Positions 36,799 through 45,592 of a stretch of 64,000 nucleotides of DNA are shown one piece after another. The position numbers were made by a program, and so were the translations under genes. Under the pieces are notes generated by a model. The model was not told where the DNA came from, ran no database searches, and was given only the letters and a program-made list of their open reading frames with translations. Each line of letters begins with the position of its first letter. The stretch's first letter is position 1. The stretch is from Massilia sp. HP4 (GTDB lineage: Bacteria > Pseudomonadota > Gammaproteobacteria > Burkholderiales > Burkholderiaceae_D): NCBI RefSeq assembly GCF_005222695.1, contig NZ_STGG01000011.1:1-64000 (forward strand), in the 5' to 3' direction.

Positions 36799-37599
36799 AT
36801 GACGACCTCCGCTCCCGTCATCCGCATCGCGCGCGCCAGCAAGGCCTTTCCGCTGCCCGAAGGCCGCCGCTTCGACGCCCTGCGCGACGTCTCGCTCGAC
36901 ATCCTGCCGGGCGAGATCTTCGGCCTGGTCGGCCGTAGCGGCGCCGGCAAGTCGACCTTGCTGCGCTTGATGAACCTGCTGGAAAAGCCCGACAGCGGCA
37001 GCATCGCCGTCGCCGGCCAGGAACTGACCGCGCTCAGCGCGCGCGAATTGCGCGAGGCGCGCCGCCGCATCGGCATGATCTACCAGCACTTCAACCTGCT
37101 CGCCAACGCCACCGTATTCGAAAACGTGGCGTTCCCGCTGCGCATCCACGGCGTCATGAACGCGCCGCGCCTGAAGGCGCGCGTGACCGAATGCCTCGAA
37201 CTGGTGGGCTTGCTCGACAAGGCCGGCAGTTATCCGGCGCGCCTGTCGGGCGGCCAGAAACAGCGGGTGGCGATCGCCCGCGCCCTGGCCAGCTACCCCA
37301 CCGTGCTGCTGTGCGACGAGCCGACGTCGGCCCTCGATCCGGACACCACGCGCAGCGTGCTCGATACGCTGCGCGACATCAACGCGCATCTCGGCGTGAC
37401 GATCGTCATCGTCAGCCACGAGCTGCAAGCGCTGGGCAGCCTGTGCCAGCGCGCGGCCGTGGTCGAGGATGGCCGCATCGCCGAACTGTTCGACCTGACG
37501 GATCACAGCGCGCCACGCAAGACCTCGCTCGGCCGCGAGCTGGCCTACCACGCCGCCGAAGCGCAGGTCGACATCCCACCGGGAGAACTGCATGCCTGA
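36799..37599 (+). CDS. metN: Methionine-type ABC transporter ATP-binding protein (MetN-like, short)
   Basis: 266 residues from ATG 36799. A full ABC ATPase: Walker A GRSGAGKST, Q-loop YQHFNLL, signature LSGGQKQRVAIARAL, Walker B VLLCDEPTSALD, switch His in VIVSHELQA. The sequence is closest to MetN, but it stops near residue 266, so the C-terminal NIL/ACT domain that lets methionine inhibit E. coli MetN is missing. That fits import of an organosulfur compound other than methionine, without trans-inhibition. It overlaps metI by 8 bases. Confidence 0.85.
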   Translation: MTTSAPVIRIARASKAFPLPEGRRFDALRDVSLDILPGEIFGLVGRSGAGKSTLLRLMNLLEKPDSGSIAVAGQELTALSARELREARRRIGMIYQHFNLLANATVFENVAFPLRIHGVMNAPRLKARVTECLELVGLLDKAGSYPARLSGGQKQRVAIARALASYPTVLLCDEPTSALDPDTTRSVLDTLRDINAHLGVTIVIVSHELQALGSLCQRAAVVEDGRIAELFDLTDHSAPRKTSLGRELAYHAAEAQVDIPPGELHA

Positions 37600-38266
37600 A
37601 AACCTCCTGCTCGTCGCGCCCGAGCTGTGGCGCGCCTTCGGCGAAACCCTGCTCATGCTCGGCATCGGCCTGTCGGCCGCGGTGCTGGTCGGCGGCCCGC
37701 TCGGCGTGGCCCTGTTCCTGAACAGTTCCGGCGAGCCGCGCCGTGGCCTCGGCGTGGGCCGCAGCATCGGCCAGGTGCTGGGCTGGCTGGTGAACACCGT
37801 GCGCTCCTTCCCCTTCATCATCCTGATGGTGGCGCTGGTGCCGTTTACGCGCATCGTCGCCGGCACCTCGATCGGCCCGCTGGCCGCTAGCGTACCGCTG
37901 TCCTGCGCTGCTATCCCGTACTTTGCACGCCTGGTCGAGCAGCAGTTGCACGACGTGCCGCGCGGCGTGATCGAAGCCGCCGAGGCAATGGGCGCCACCC
38001 GCCTGCAGATCGTCACCCGGGTGCTGCTGCTCGAGGCAAGATCGGGCCTGGTGCTGGCGCTGACCGTGCTGGCCATCAGCTTTCTTTCTTACTCGGCGGT
38101 GGCCGGCGTGGTCGGTGGCGGCGGCATCGGCGACCTGGCCATCCGCTACGGCTACTACCGCTTCGAGACCGACGTCATGGTGATCACGGTCGCGATCCTG
38201 ATCGCCATGGTGCAGCTGATCCAGTTCGGCGGCGGACGCATCGCGCGCCGCCTGGACAAGCGCTGA
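37592..38266 (+). CDS. metI: Methionine-type ABC transporter permease (MetI-like)
   Basis: 224 residues with five hydrophobic helices. The permease EAA loop is EAAEAMGATRLQIVTRVLLLEA, close to MetI. Further MetI-like marks are TVRSFPFIILMVALVP and AGVVGGGGIGDLAIRYGYYRF. It starts inside the ATPase gene and is followed 28 bases later by the substrate-binding gene. In this cluster the system is expected to import a sulfonate, methionine sulfoxide or related compound. The binding protein gene is broken, so whether the importer works here is doubtful. Confidence 0.88.
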   Translation: MPENLLLVAPELWRAFGETLLMLGIGLSAAVLVGGPLGVALFLNSSGEPRRGLGVGRSIGQVLGWLVNTVRSFPFIILMVALVPFTRIVAGTSIGPLAASVPLSCAAIPYFARLVEQQLHDVPRGVIEAAEAMGATRLQIVTRVLLLEARSGLVLALTVLAISFLSYSAVAGVVGGGGIGDLAIRYGYYRFETDVMVITVAILIAMVQLIQFGGGRIARRLDKR

Positions 38267-38294
38267 GCCGACCCAACTACAAAGGAACCATCGC

Positions 38295-39139
38295 ATGAGC
38301 CTGTCCCGCCGCCTTTTGCTCGCCAGCCCGCTGGCCCTGGCCATCGCCCTCGCCGTCATGACCGATGCGCAGGCGAAGGACCCGAAGGATATCGTGATCG
38401 GCACCAGCGCCGGACCGTATGCCGACCAGGTCAGGCTCGGCATCAAGCCGATCCTCGAAAACAGGGTTACAGGGTGCGCATCGTCGAGTTCAACGACTAT
38501 ATCCAGCCCAATTTCGCGCTGGCCGAAGGTGCGCTCGACGCCAATGTGTTCCAGCACGTGACTTACCTGAACCGCTTCGCGGCCCAGCACAAGCTGGCGC
38601 TGGCCGAACTGGTGAAAGTGCCGACCGCGCCGATCGCGATCTACAGCCGCCGCCACCAGAGCCTCGACGCCGTCAAGAACGGCAGCACCGTGGCGCTGCC
38701 GAACGACCCGACCAACCAGGCGCGCGCGCTGGTCATGCTCGACGGACTCGGATGGATCAAGCTGCGCCCGGGCGCCGACCCGATCCGCGCCTCGGAGCGC
38801 GACGTGGCCGCCAACCTGAAAGGCATCAAGCTGCTGCCGCTGGAAGCGGCCCAGCTGCCGCGCTCCCTGCAGGACGCCGACTACGCTTTCGTCAACGGTA
38901 ACTACGCGCTGGCCTCGGGCCTCAAATTGCGCGACGCACTGCGCACCGAAAAGATCTCGCCGGCCTATGCCAACCTGGTGGCGGTACGGAGCGCCGACCG
39001 CGACAAGCCGTTCGCGCGCGACCTGGCGGCCGCCTACAAGTCACGCGCCTTCCTCGACGTCACCAACAAGCATTTCGCCGACTACGCCAAGACCGACTAT
39101 CAACTGGCGCTGCAGTCGCCGGCCGCCGGAGCCAGGTGA
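38295..39139 (+). pseudogene. metQ: MetQ-like substrate-binding protein, frameshifted
   Basis: The first frame (38295) gives a signal peptide and VIGTSAGPYADQVRLGIKPILE, the NlpA/MetQ opening. It is then lost at an A run (38458-38461). The second frame (38474-39139) gives the rest, starting RIVEFNDYIQPNFALAEGA and running to the end with no further stop. Adding one A to the run would restore ILEKQGYRVRIVEFNDY, the expected family text, and a protein of about 281 residues. A single missing base is therefore the only lesion. It may be a true mutation or a sequencing error. The stop codon overlaps the next start (TGATG), so coupling of the downstream gene is at risk. Confidence 0.85.
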
Positions 39140-40530
39140 TGGCGCGCCGCATCCGCTTCAACGCCTTCCAGATGAACACCCCCAGCCACCAGTCGCCGGG
39201 GCTGTGGCGCCATCCGCGCAGCGACGGCGCGCGCTACCTGACACCCGGCTACTGGGTCGAGCTGGCGCAGCTGCTGGAGCGCGGCGGCTTCGACGCCATT
39301 TTCCTGGCCGACGTGCTGGGCGTGTACGACGTCTACCGCAAAGGCCCCGAGGCCGCGCTGCGCCACGGCGTGCAGGTGCCGCTGAACGATCCGCTGGCCC
39401 TGGTGCCGCTGATCGCCCATGCCACCACGCGCCTGGGCATCGGCGTCACCGCCGCCCTGACCTATGAACATCCGTATACCTTCGCGCGCCGCATCTCGAC
39501 GCTCGACCACCTGAGCGGCGGCCGGATCGGCTGGAATATCGTCACCGGCTACCTCGACAGCGCCGCGCGCAACCTGGGTCTCTCGCGCCAGCTGGGCCAC
39601 GACGAGCGCTACGACCTGGCCGACGAGTACATGGAAGTGGTCTATAAACTGTGGGAGCGCAGCTGGGAAGACGGCGCGGTCCGGCGCGACAAGGACCAAG
39701 GCGTGTACACCGATCCTGCGCGCGTGCACCCGATCCGGCACCAAGGCCGCTACTACGAGGTGCCGGGCTTTCACCTGAGCGAACCGTCGCCACAGCGCAC
39801 GCCCTTCCTGTACCAGGCCGGCGCCTCCCCGCGCGGCGCCCGCTTCGCCGCCCGCCATGCCGAAGCCACCTTCATCAGCGGCCCGAGCAAGCAGGTGGTG
39901 AAACACGGCGTCGACGCCGTGCGCGCCGCAGCGCGCGCCGAAGGCCGCGATCCGGATACGCTGCTGGTGTATGCCCAGGCACTGATCGTCACCGGCGCAA
40001 CCGCGGCAGACGCACAGGCGCGGCTCGAGGAATACCGGCGCCATATCGACACCGAGGCGGCGCTGGTCCTGCTGTCCGGCTGGACCGGGGTCGACTTCGC
40101 GCGCCACCACCTGGACGACACCATCGACTACATCGACACCGACGCTGGCCGCTCGGCCCTCGCCTCGCTCAGCGCCGCCGATCCGGGCCGCGATTGGACC
40201 GTGCGCGAAGCGGCCGAGTTCATCGGCCTGGGCGGCCGCGGCCCGATCATTGTCGGCGATGCGCGCCACGTGGCCGACCAGCTCGAATCCTGGATCGACG
40301 CTACCGGCGCCGATGGCTTCAACCTCGCTTTCGCCTTGCCGCTCGAAGACATGGGCCTGGTGGTCGAACACGTCGTGCCCGAACTGGCGCGGCGCGGCCG
40401 CTACGAGGCCACGCCCGGCGGCGGCACCCTGCGCGCGCAGCTGCTGGGCCAGGGTCCGCGCCTGGCGCCAGGCCATCCGGGCAGCCAGGTCGAGATCGCA
40501 TCCCCTCTGCCCGATATCCAGGCAGCCTGA
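39139..40530 (+). CDS. DszA/NtaA-type FMN-dependent monooxygenase
   Basis: 463 residues from ATG 39139 inside the metQ stop. Luciferase-like barrel of the nitrilotriacetate/dibenzothiophene-sulfone monooxygenase group: GLWRHPRSDGARYLTPGYWVELAQLLERGGFD, TLDHLSGGRIGWNIVTGYLD, NLGLSRQLGHDERYDLADEYMEV, and GPIIVGDARHVADQLE. It needs reduced FMN, which SsuE could supply. Its natural substrate is not readable, but placement between two organosulfur importers points to desulfonation or sulfone cleavage. (Positions of segments: 24-55, 119-140, 146-168 and 370-385, approximate.). Confidence 0.88.
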   Translation: MARRIRFNAFQMNTPSHQSPGLWRHPRSDGARYLTPGYWVELAQLLERGGFDAIFLADVLGVYDVYRKGPEAALRHGVQVPLNDPLALVPLIAHATTRLGIGVTAALTYEHPYTFARRISTLDHLSGGRIGWNIVTGYLDSAARNLGLSRQLGHDERYDLADEYMEVVYKLWERSWEDGAVRRDKDQGVYTDPARVHPIRHQGRYYEVPGFHLSEPSPQRTPFLYQAGASPRGARFAARHAEATFISGPSKQVVKHGVDAVRAAARAEGRDPDTLLVYAQALIVTGATAADAQARLEEYRRHIDTEAALVLLSGWTGVDFARHHLDDTIDYIDTDAGRSALASLSAADPGRDWTVREAAEFIGLGGRGPIIVGDARHVADQLESWIDATGADGFNLAFALPLEDMGLVVEHVVPELARRGRYEATPGGGTLRAQLLGQGPRLAPGHPGSQVEIASPLPDIQAA

Positions 40531-40550
40531 TTCACTACCAAAGGACCACC

Positions 40551-41522
40551 ATGAAACGAAGAAGCCTGTTGCAACTGGCCGCCAGCGGCGCGGCGCTGGC
40601 CGCCCTGCCCGCGCGCGCCGCTCCCTTGCCCGAGCTGCGCCTCGACTATGCCCACTACTCGCCTACCAGCCTGGTGCTGCGCCACTTCGGCTGGCTCGAA
40701 GAAGAATTCAAGGCCGACGGCACCCGCATCAAATGGGTGTTCAGCGCCGGCAGCAACCGCGCGCTGGAATACCTGAACGCGAACAGCATCGACATCGGCT
40801 CGAGCGCCGGCCTGGCCGCGCTGCTGGCGAAGGCCAACGGCAATCCGATCCGCACGCCCTATCTGTTCTCGCGGCCCGAGTGGACTGCGCTGGTGGTGCC
40901 CAGGAACTCGCCGATCCGCAGCCTGGCCGACCTGAAAGGCAAGAAGATCGCCGCGACCAAGGGCACCGATCCGTACCTGTTCCTGCTGCGCGCCCTGCAA
41001 ACCGTGGGCCTCAAGCGCAGCGACATCGAGCATGTCAGCCTGCAGCATGCGGACGGCCGCGCGGCGCTGGAACAGGGCCGGGTGGATGCCTGGGCCGGCC
41101 TCGATCCGCATATGGCGGCGGCCGAACTCGATGGCGGCGCGCGCCTGCTGTACCGGAACGTCGGCTTCAATACCTACGGCTTCCTGAACGTGCGCGAAGA
41201 CTTTTTGGCCACGCGCGCCAACGAGACCGCGCGCGTGATCAAGGCCTATGAACGCGCGCGCGCCTGGACCCGCGCCAACCCATCCGAGGCGGCCAGGATC
41301 CTGTCGACGGAAGCCAAGGTGCCGCTGCCGGTCGCGCTGCTGCAAGTCAAGCTGCGCTCGGACTTCAGCAATGCCCAGCCGACCGCCGAGCACCTGCGCG
41401 CGCTGCAGCTGGCGGCGCCGATCCTGCGCGACGAGGCGCTGGTACGCCCCGGCACCGACCTGGACAAGGCGATCGCCGGCCTGGTCGACACCAGTTTCGC
41501 GCGCCAGTTGACGCGGGCCTGA
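40551..41522 (+). CDS. ssuA: Aliphatic sulfonate ABC transporter substrate-binding protein
   Basis: 323 residues with a twin-arginine-free signal peptide (MKRRSLLQLAASGAALAALPARA) and AAAGGACC upstream. It is a type II periplasmic binding protein of the nitrate/sulfonate/taurine group, with FSAGSNRALEYLNANSIDIGS, LVVPRNSPIRSLADLKGKKIAATKG, and EHVSLQHADGRAALEQGRVDAWAGLDP. The binding-site architecture matches SsuA. The permease and ATPase genes follow at once. In contrast to metQ it is intact, so this is the working importer of the cluster. Confidence 0.9.
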   Translation: MKRRSLLQLAASGAALAALPARAAPLPELRLDYAHYSPTSLVLRHFGWLEEEFKADGTRIKWVFSAGSNRALEYLNANSIDIGSSAGLAALLAKANGNPIRTPYLFSRPEWTALVVPRNSPIRSLADLKGKKIAATKGTDPYLFLLRALQTVGLKRSDIEHVSLQHADGRAALEQGRVDAWAGLDPHMAAAELDGGARLLYRNVGFNTYGFLNVREDFLATRANETARVIKAYERARAWTRANPSEAARILSTEAKVPLPVALLQVKLRSDFSNAQPTAEHLRALQLAAPILRDEALVRPGTDLDKAIAGLVDTSFARQLTRA

Positions 41523-41523
41523 G

Positions 41524-42345
41524 ATGGAGCGCCAGGCCATCACTCTCGCAGCACCGCAGCCACCACGGCGCGCGCGCCGCCGTCTCGGCGTCCCCCTTGG
41601 ATTGCTGCTGCCGGCGCTGGCCCTGATCGCGGCGGAAGCTGGCGTGCGCTCCGGCCTGGTGCCGGCCAACCTGCTGCCGCCGCCGAGCGCCATCCTCGCA
41701 TCGCTGTCCTGGCTGCTCGAGAACGGCCTGGCCGCCCACGTCGGCGCCAGCACGCTGCGGGTGGCGGCGGGCTTCGCCGCGGGCGCCCTGCTGGCGCTGC
41801 CGCTCGGCGCGCTGGTCGCCCTCGACCGGCGCGCCGAAAGCGTGCTCGATCCCAGCTTCCAGGCGCTGCGGGCGATTCCCTCGCTGGCCTGGGTGCCGCT
41901 GCTGCTGCTCTGGTTCGGCATCGACGAAGCGCCGAAGATCATCCTGATCGCGATCGGCGCCTTCTTCCCGGTGTACATGGGCGTGGTGGCCGGCATCCGC
42001 GGCGTCGACCGCGGCCTGACCGAGGTCGGGCTGCTGTACCGCCTGTCGCCGCTGGCGCTGGCGCGCCGGGTGCTGCTGCCGGCGGCCCTGCCTTCGGTGC
42101 TGACCGGCCTGCGCAATGGCCTCAGCCTCGCGTGGATGTTCATGGTCGCGGCCGAGCTGATCGCCGCCAGCCGCGGCCTGGGCTACCTGCTGACCGACGG
42201 CCGCGAATCGAGCCGGGCCGACATCATGCTGGCCGCCATCGTGCTGCTGGCCCTGCTGGGCAAGGCCAGCGACGGCGCGATGCAGGCGCTGGAACGGCGC
42301 TGGCTGGCCTGGCGCGACAGCTATGTGGAAAGGACGACGCGATGA
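41524..42345 (+). CDS. ssuC: Aliphatic sulfonate ABC transporter permease
   Basis: 273 residues with about six hydrophobic helices. The BPD-permease EAA loop reads RGVDRGLTEVGLLYRLSPLALARRVLLP, followed by LTGLRNGLSLAWMFMVAAELIAASRGLGYLLTDGRE, the typical SsuC/TauC end. The stop of ssuA is one base from its start, and its own stop overlaps ssuB by ATGA. The order ssuA-ssuC-ssuB is standard. Confidence 0.93.
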   Translation: MERQAITLAAPQPPRRARRRLGVPLGLLLPALALIAAEAGVRSGLVPANLLPPPSAILASLSWLLENGLAAHVGASTLRVAAGFAAGALLALPLGALVALDRRAESVLDPSFQALRAIPSLAWVPLLLLWFGIDEAPKIILIAIGAFFPVYMGVVAGIRGVDRGLTEVGLLYRLSPLALARRVLLPAALPSVLTGLRNGLSLAWMFMVAAELIAASRGLGYLLTDGRESSRADIMLAAIVLLALLGKASDGAMQALERRWLAWRDSYVERTTR

Positions 42346-43070
42346 GTTTTCTCGACATTGCCATCGATGAGAAAAGCCATGGCGCGCGCACCGTGCTGCG
42401 CGGCCTGCGCCTGGGACTGGACCAGGGTGAGATCGTCAGCCTGGTCGGCGCCAGCGGCTGCGGCAAGAGCACCCTGCTGTCGATCGTGGCGGGGCTGGAC
42501 AAGGCCTACCGCGGCGCGGTGCGCCTCGATGGCCGACAGTTGACGGGTCCGGACGCCGACGTCGGCCTGGTATTCCAGGCGCCGCGCCTGTTTCCGTGGC
42601 TGACCGTGGCGCAGAACGTCGTCTTCGGCGCGCACGAGCGGCCGAACCTGGAACGGGCTCACGCCCTGCTCGACGAAGTCGGCCTGAAGGGCTATGGCGA
42701 TGCCTTGCCCAAGCAGCTCTCGGGCGGCCAGGCGCAACGGGCGGCGATCGCGCGCGGCCTGTACCTCGAGCCGCACGTGCTGTTGCTGGACGAGCCATTT
42801 TCGGCGGTCGACGCCTTTACCCGCATGCGCCTGCAAGACCTCCTGGCCGAAGCGGCGCGCCAGCGCGGCCTGACCGTGCTGCTGGTGACGCACGATATCG
42901 ACGAGGCGATCTACCTGAGCGACCGCGTGGTACTGATGGATGGGGCGCCCGGCCCGGTGCGCGCCGAATTCACGAACGACGCGCCCTGGCCGCGCGAGCG
43001 GAGCAGGCTGGCGCTGTCGCCCTTGAAACCGGCGATCCTCGACAGCCTGCACGCGGTGCACGCTATTTGA
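42342..43070 (+). CDS. ssuB: Aliphatic sulfonate ABC transporter ATP-binding protein
   Basis: 242 residues. Walker A GASGCGKST, Q-loop VFQAPRLFPWLTV, signature LSGGQAQRAAIARGL, Walker B VLLLDEPFSAVD and switch His LVTHDIDEA. Closest to SsuB/TauB. It closes the rightward sulfur operon. Nine bases beyond its stop lies the stop of the leftward serine acetyltransferase gene, so the two converge without room for a separate terminator; none with a T run is visible. Confidence 0.93.
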   Translation: MSFLDIAIDEKSHGARTVLRGLRLGLDQGEIVSLVGASGCGKSTLLSIVAGLDKAYRGAVRLDGRQLTGPDADVGLVFQAPRLFPWLTVAQNVVFGAHERPNLERAHALLDEVGLKGYGDALPKQLSGGQAQRAAIARGLYLEPHVLLLDEPFSAVDAFTRMRLQDLLAEAARQRGLTVLLVTHDIDEAIYLSDRVVLMDGAPGPVRAEFTNDAPWPRERSRLALSPLKPAILDSLHAVHAI

Positions 43071-43079
43071 ACGTACGCG

Positions 43080-44009
43080 TCAGGTATTGCGCATCTGCGC
43101 CTGCGACACATTGCTGCCCGGCGGGACGCTCTGGGTCAGCCAGACGTTACCGCCGATGGTCGAGCCGGCGCCGATCGTGATGCGGCCGAGGATGGTGGCG
43201 CCGGCATAGATGACGACGTCGTCCTCGACGATCGGATGGCGCGGCGTGCCCTTGACCAGGGCGCCGCTGTCGTCGACCGGGAAGCGCTTGGCGCCCAGGG
43301 TCACGGCCTGGTACAGGCGCACGCGCTCGCCCAGGATCGCGGTCTCGCCGATCACGACGCCGGTGCCGTGGTCGATGAAGAAGCTGCCACCGATCTGCGC
43401 GCCGGGGTGGATGTCGATCCCGGTCAGCGAGTGGCCGATATCGGCCGCGACCCGCGCCAAAAACGGCACTTTCAGGCGGTTCAGGCAGTGCGCGATGCGG
43501 TGGTAGAGGATGGCGATGGTGCCGGGATAGCACAGCATGATCTCGGCCACCGAGGTAGCGGCCGGATCGCCGGCCAGCGCGGCCTGCACGTCGGAGACCA
43601 GCAGCGCGCGCACGCCCGGCAGGCTGGCCGCGAACTCGCGCGTGATGGCGCGGGCGCGCTCGGCCAGCACGGCATCTTCGGTCTGGTCGTGCTCGGCGGA
43701 GAATTCCGGCGAAAACCGCAGCGCACGCCGCACCTGCTCGGCGAGGCGGTCGAGGGCCACGTTGAGGGTGTCGGCGACGAAATAGTCGATGCTTTCGGCA
43801 TTCAGGTCGGGGCGGCCGTAATGCGTCGGGAACAGGGCGGCCGAGATGCCGTCCACGATCTGGCGCACGACGTCGCGCGACGGCAGTTCGCGCACCCTGC
43901 CCTGGTGCCGGATATTGTGGGTGGATTCGCGCGAGGTGCGCAATGCGTCGATGACGGGGCCGAGGTGCCACTGCACCGACCCACCTTGATGGGAAAATTC
44001 GCTGTTCAT
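43080..44009 (-). CDS. Serine O-acetyltransferase (EpsC/CysE type)
   Basis: 309 residues. The left-handed beta helix of hexapeptide repeats starts near VAADIGHSLTGIDIHPGAQIGGSFFIDHGTGVVIGETAILGE (about 195-235), with the catalytic His/Asp of the family, and continues through VEDDVVIYAGATILGRITIGAGSTIGGNVWLTQSVPPGS. An alpha-helical N-terminus of about 180 residues precedes it, as in the long EpsC-type enzymes. It makes O-acetylserine, the acceptor for sulfide in cysteine synthesis, so it joins the desulfonation enzymes to the end of the pathway. Its 165-base upstream gap is AT-rich and shared with the divergent thioesterase gene. Confidence 0.92.
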   Translation of the reverse strand: MNSEFSHQGGSVQWHLGPVIDALRTSRESTHNIRHQGRVRELPSRDVVRQIVDGISAALFPTHYGRPDLNAESIDYFVADTLNVALDRLAEQVRRALRFSPEFSAEHDQTEDAVLAERARAITREFAASLPGVRALLVSDVQAALAGDPAATSVAEIMLCYPGTIAILYHRIAHCLNRLKVPFLARVAADIGHSLTGIDIHPGAQIGGSFFIDHGTGVVIGETAILGERVRLYQAVTLGAKRFPVDDSGALVKGTPRHPIVEDDVVIYAGATILGRITIGAGSTIGGNVWLTQSVPPGSNVSQAQMRNT

Positions 44010-44173
44010 TTGCCGAGCCTATACGATTCGATTTTCGATGCCTACGATTTTATTTGCATGTCGATATGCGTGCTTTGACGCGACCAAGAATGCATCCGCC
44101 AACAGTCGAACTTGCCGCGCAGCAGTTTCTAAGGCAACATCAACAAACGATTTTCTTTTGTAATGACACGACC

Positions 44174-44659
44174 ATGAACCTGCCTTCCCACCAGCTCAGC
44201 ATGACGGTGCTGATGACGCCCGACACCGCCAATTTTTCCGGCAATGTACACGGCGGCACCATCCTGAAACTGCTCGACCAGGTCGCCTATGCCTGCGCCA
44301 GCCGCTATGCCGGCCGCTATGTGGTCACGATGAGCGTCGACCAGGTGACTTTCCGCCAGCCGATCCATGTGGGCGAGCTGGTGACTTTCCTGGCAGCGGT
44401 GAACTACACCGGCCGCAGCTCGATGGAAATCGGGATCAAGGTGATCGCCGAGGACATCCGCAGCAAGGTGGTGCGCCATGTGAACAGCTGCTTCTTCACG
44501 ATGGTGGCTGTGGGCGACGACAAGAAACCGGCGGCAATTCCGCCGCTGGAACCGTCGACGCCGGATGAATTGCGCCGTTTCGAGGAAGCCAAGGGCCGGC
44601 GCGAGTCGCGCCTGGCGCTGGAACGTGACCATGCGCAGCGCATTACTTCCAGGGGATAA
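44174..44659 (+). CDS. Acyl-CoA thioesterase (hotdog fold)
   Basis: 161 residues from ATG 44174. Hotdog-fold thioesterase of the BACH/YciA group: MTVLMTPDTANFSGNVHGGTILKLLDQVAYACASRYAG contains the catalytic Asn/Asp region and GG helix, followed by SVDQVTFRQPIHVGELVTFLA. A polar charged tail ends the protein. It hydrolyses medium- or long-chain acyl-CoA; the chain length cannot be read. It is divergent from cysE-like and is followed after 58 bases by a tRNA-Phe gene. Confidence 0.9.
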   Translation: MNLPSHQLSMTVLMTPDTANFSGNVHGGTILKLLDQVAYACASRYAGRYVVTMSVDQVTFRQPIHVGELVTFLAAVNYTGRSSMEIGIKVIAEDIRSKVVRHVNSCFFTMVAVGDDKKPAAIPPLEPSTPDELRRFEEAKGRRESRLALERDHAQRITSRG

Positions 44660-44676
44660 GCATTGCCGCGCCCGGG

Positions 44677-44706
44677 TTGTTGATCCGGCGCGAACGCTGC
44701 TATAAT
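44677..44706 (+). promoter_or_regulatory. tRNA-Phe promoter, copy 2
   Basis: TTGTTG (44677-44682) and TATAAT (44701-44706), 18-base spacer, 11 bases before the tRNA. The bases from the -10 box to the tRNA also resemble copy 1. Confidence 0.7.
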
Positions 44707-44717
44707 TGCGGCCTCTT

Positions 44718-44793
44718 GGCCTGGTAGCTCAGTTGGTAGAGCAGAGGATTGAAAATCCTTGTGTCGGTGGTTCGATTCCGCCCCGGGCCACCA
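44718..44793 (+). tRNA. tRNA-Phe (GAA), copy 2
   Basis: 76 bases, identical in every position to the tRNA at 25058-25133, with anticodon GAA and encoded CCA. It is a second dispersed copy with its own promoter and terminator. Confidence 0.97.
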
Positions 44794-44813
44794 AGAATTC
44801 AGCAGTACAGCAG

Positions 44814-44838
44814 AACGCCACCTTCGGGTGGCGTTTTT
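44814..44838 (+). terminator. tRNA-Phe terminator, copy 2
   Basis: AACGCCACC, a TTCG tetraloop, GGTGGCGTT and TTT. The stem is the same as in copy 1; only the loop differs (TTCG against TTTG). Confidence 0.85.
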
Positions 44839-44896
44839 GTTTCTGGCGCAAGTAGATCCAGCGTCCGGAGACAAGGAGGACTCAAGCGGCATACGC

Positions 44897-45349
44897 TCAT
44901 TCTTTTCGTTCCCTGAATTCACCATCGATCACCATGTCGTCGGGGCCCTGGGGAGCTGGCCGGCCAGTACGTTTGAGGACGGACGATGACAGGCGATCGA
45001 AAACGGCCCGCTTCAACCATGGGAGTGTCAGAACAAAAGCCGTGGCAACCCCAATGAACGCTGCGGAAACCGCGTCGCCTCGCGACAGGAAATGCCATAG
45101 GCAGAGTGCGAGCAAGCCGACGATCAGCGGTCGGCGTACAGGTTTAGGCAATAGTCCAACGACACGCAGCCTGCCTTTGCTTATCCAGGGAAATCTTGCA
45201 AGAAGAACGCCTAAAAGCAGGCCGGCAAGGATCCGCCCCGTGCCGAGATACTCGGCCAACACCCCGACGACAAGGAAACCGGTGTAGGTCATCACACTGG
45301 CCAAGGCTGCCAGCATCAGCAATGCTAGGGCGCCCGTCAGCTTTGGCAT
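44897..45349 (-). CDS. Hypothetical inner-membrane protein
   Basis: About 150 residues from ATG 45347-45349 (an earlier ATG at 45406 would add 19 residues). Three to four hydrophobic helices: LTGALALLMLAALASVMTY, GTGRILAGLLLGVLLARF, RPLIVGLLALCLWHFL and AAFIGVATAFVLTLPW. A charged tail ends it. I recognise no catalytic motif and give no function. Base composition is slightly lower in GC than its neighbours. It lies downstream of the tRNA on the opposite strand; 190 bases of sequence without a clear gene separate it from msrA. Confidence 0.65.
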   Translation of the reverse strand: MPKLTGALALLMLAALASVMTYTGFLVVGVLAEYLGTGRILAGLLLGVLLARFPWISKGRLRVVGLLPKPVRRPLIVGLLALCLWHFLSRGDAVSAAFIGVATAFVLTLPWLKRAVFDRLSSSVLKRTGRPAPQGPDDMVIDGEFRERKE

Positions 45350-45592
45350 GCGCAGCGCTGCAGTAACGAGAAAACGTAAAATTTGTGTACTCCGGCAAAT
45401 GGGCATCGAAAGGCTATCGCCAGTTTAACAGCAGGCCGGCGCAGACCGCCCGGCTGATGCCGAGCGCACTCGCCGATGCGCGCGCCGATGCTGCAGTCGG
45501 ACTCCCGCATCAGCGCCATGGACAGCAAAGAACGGAGCAACGTGGGAATATATGCTTTCTTGGCTCACCACTTATTCAAGCAAAGGCAAACA

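Noticed and set aside
36799..38266. Dedicated methionine importer under an S-box or other riboswitch
   Set aside because: No riboswitch-like leader precedes the operon; the ATPase lacks the methionine-sensing domain and neighbours are organosulfur genes.
44718..44900. Genomic island junction at tRNA-Phe copy 2
   Set aside because: No integrase, no repeated 3' tRNA end nearby, and only a small composition dip in the next gene.
45407..45592. Possible gene or transposase remnant between the membrane protein and msrA
   Set aside because: Short frames on both strands lack motifs and start sites; I could not match any to a family, so no feature is claimed.
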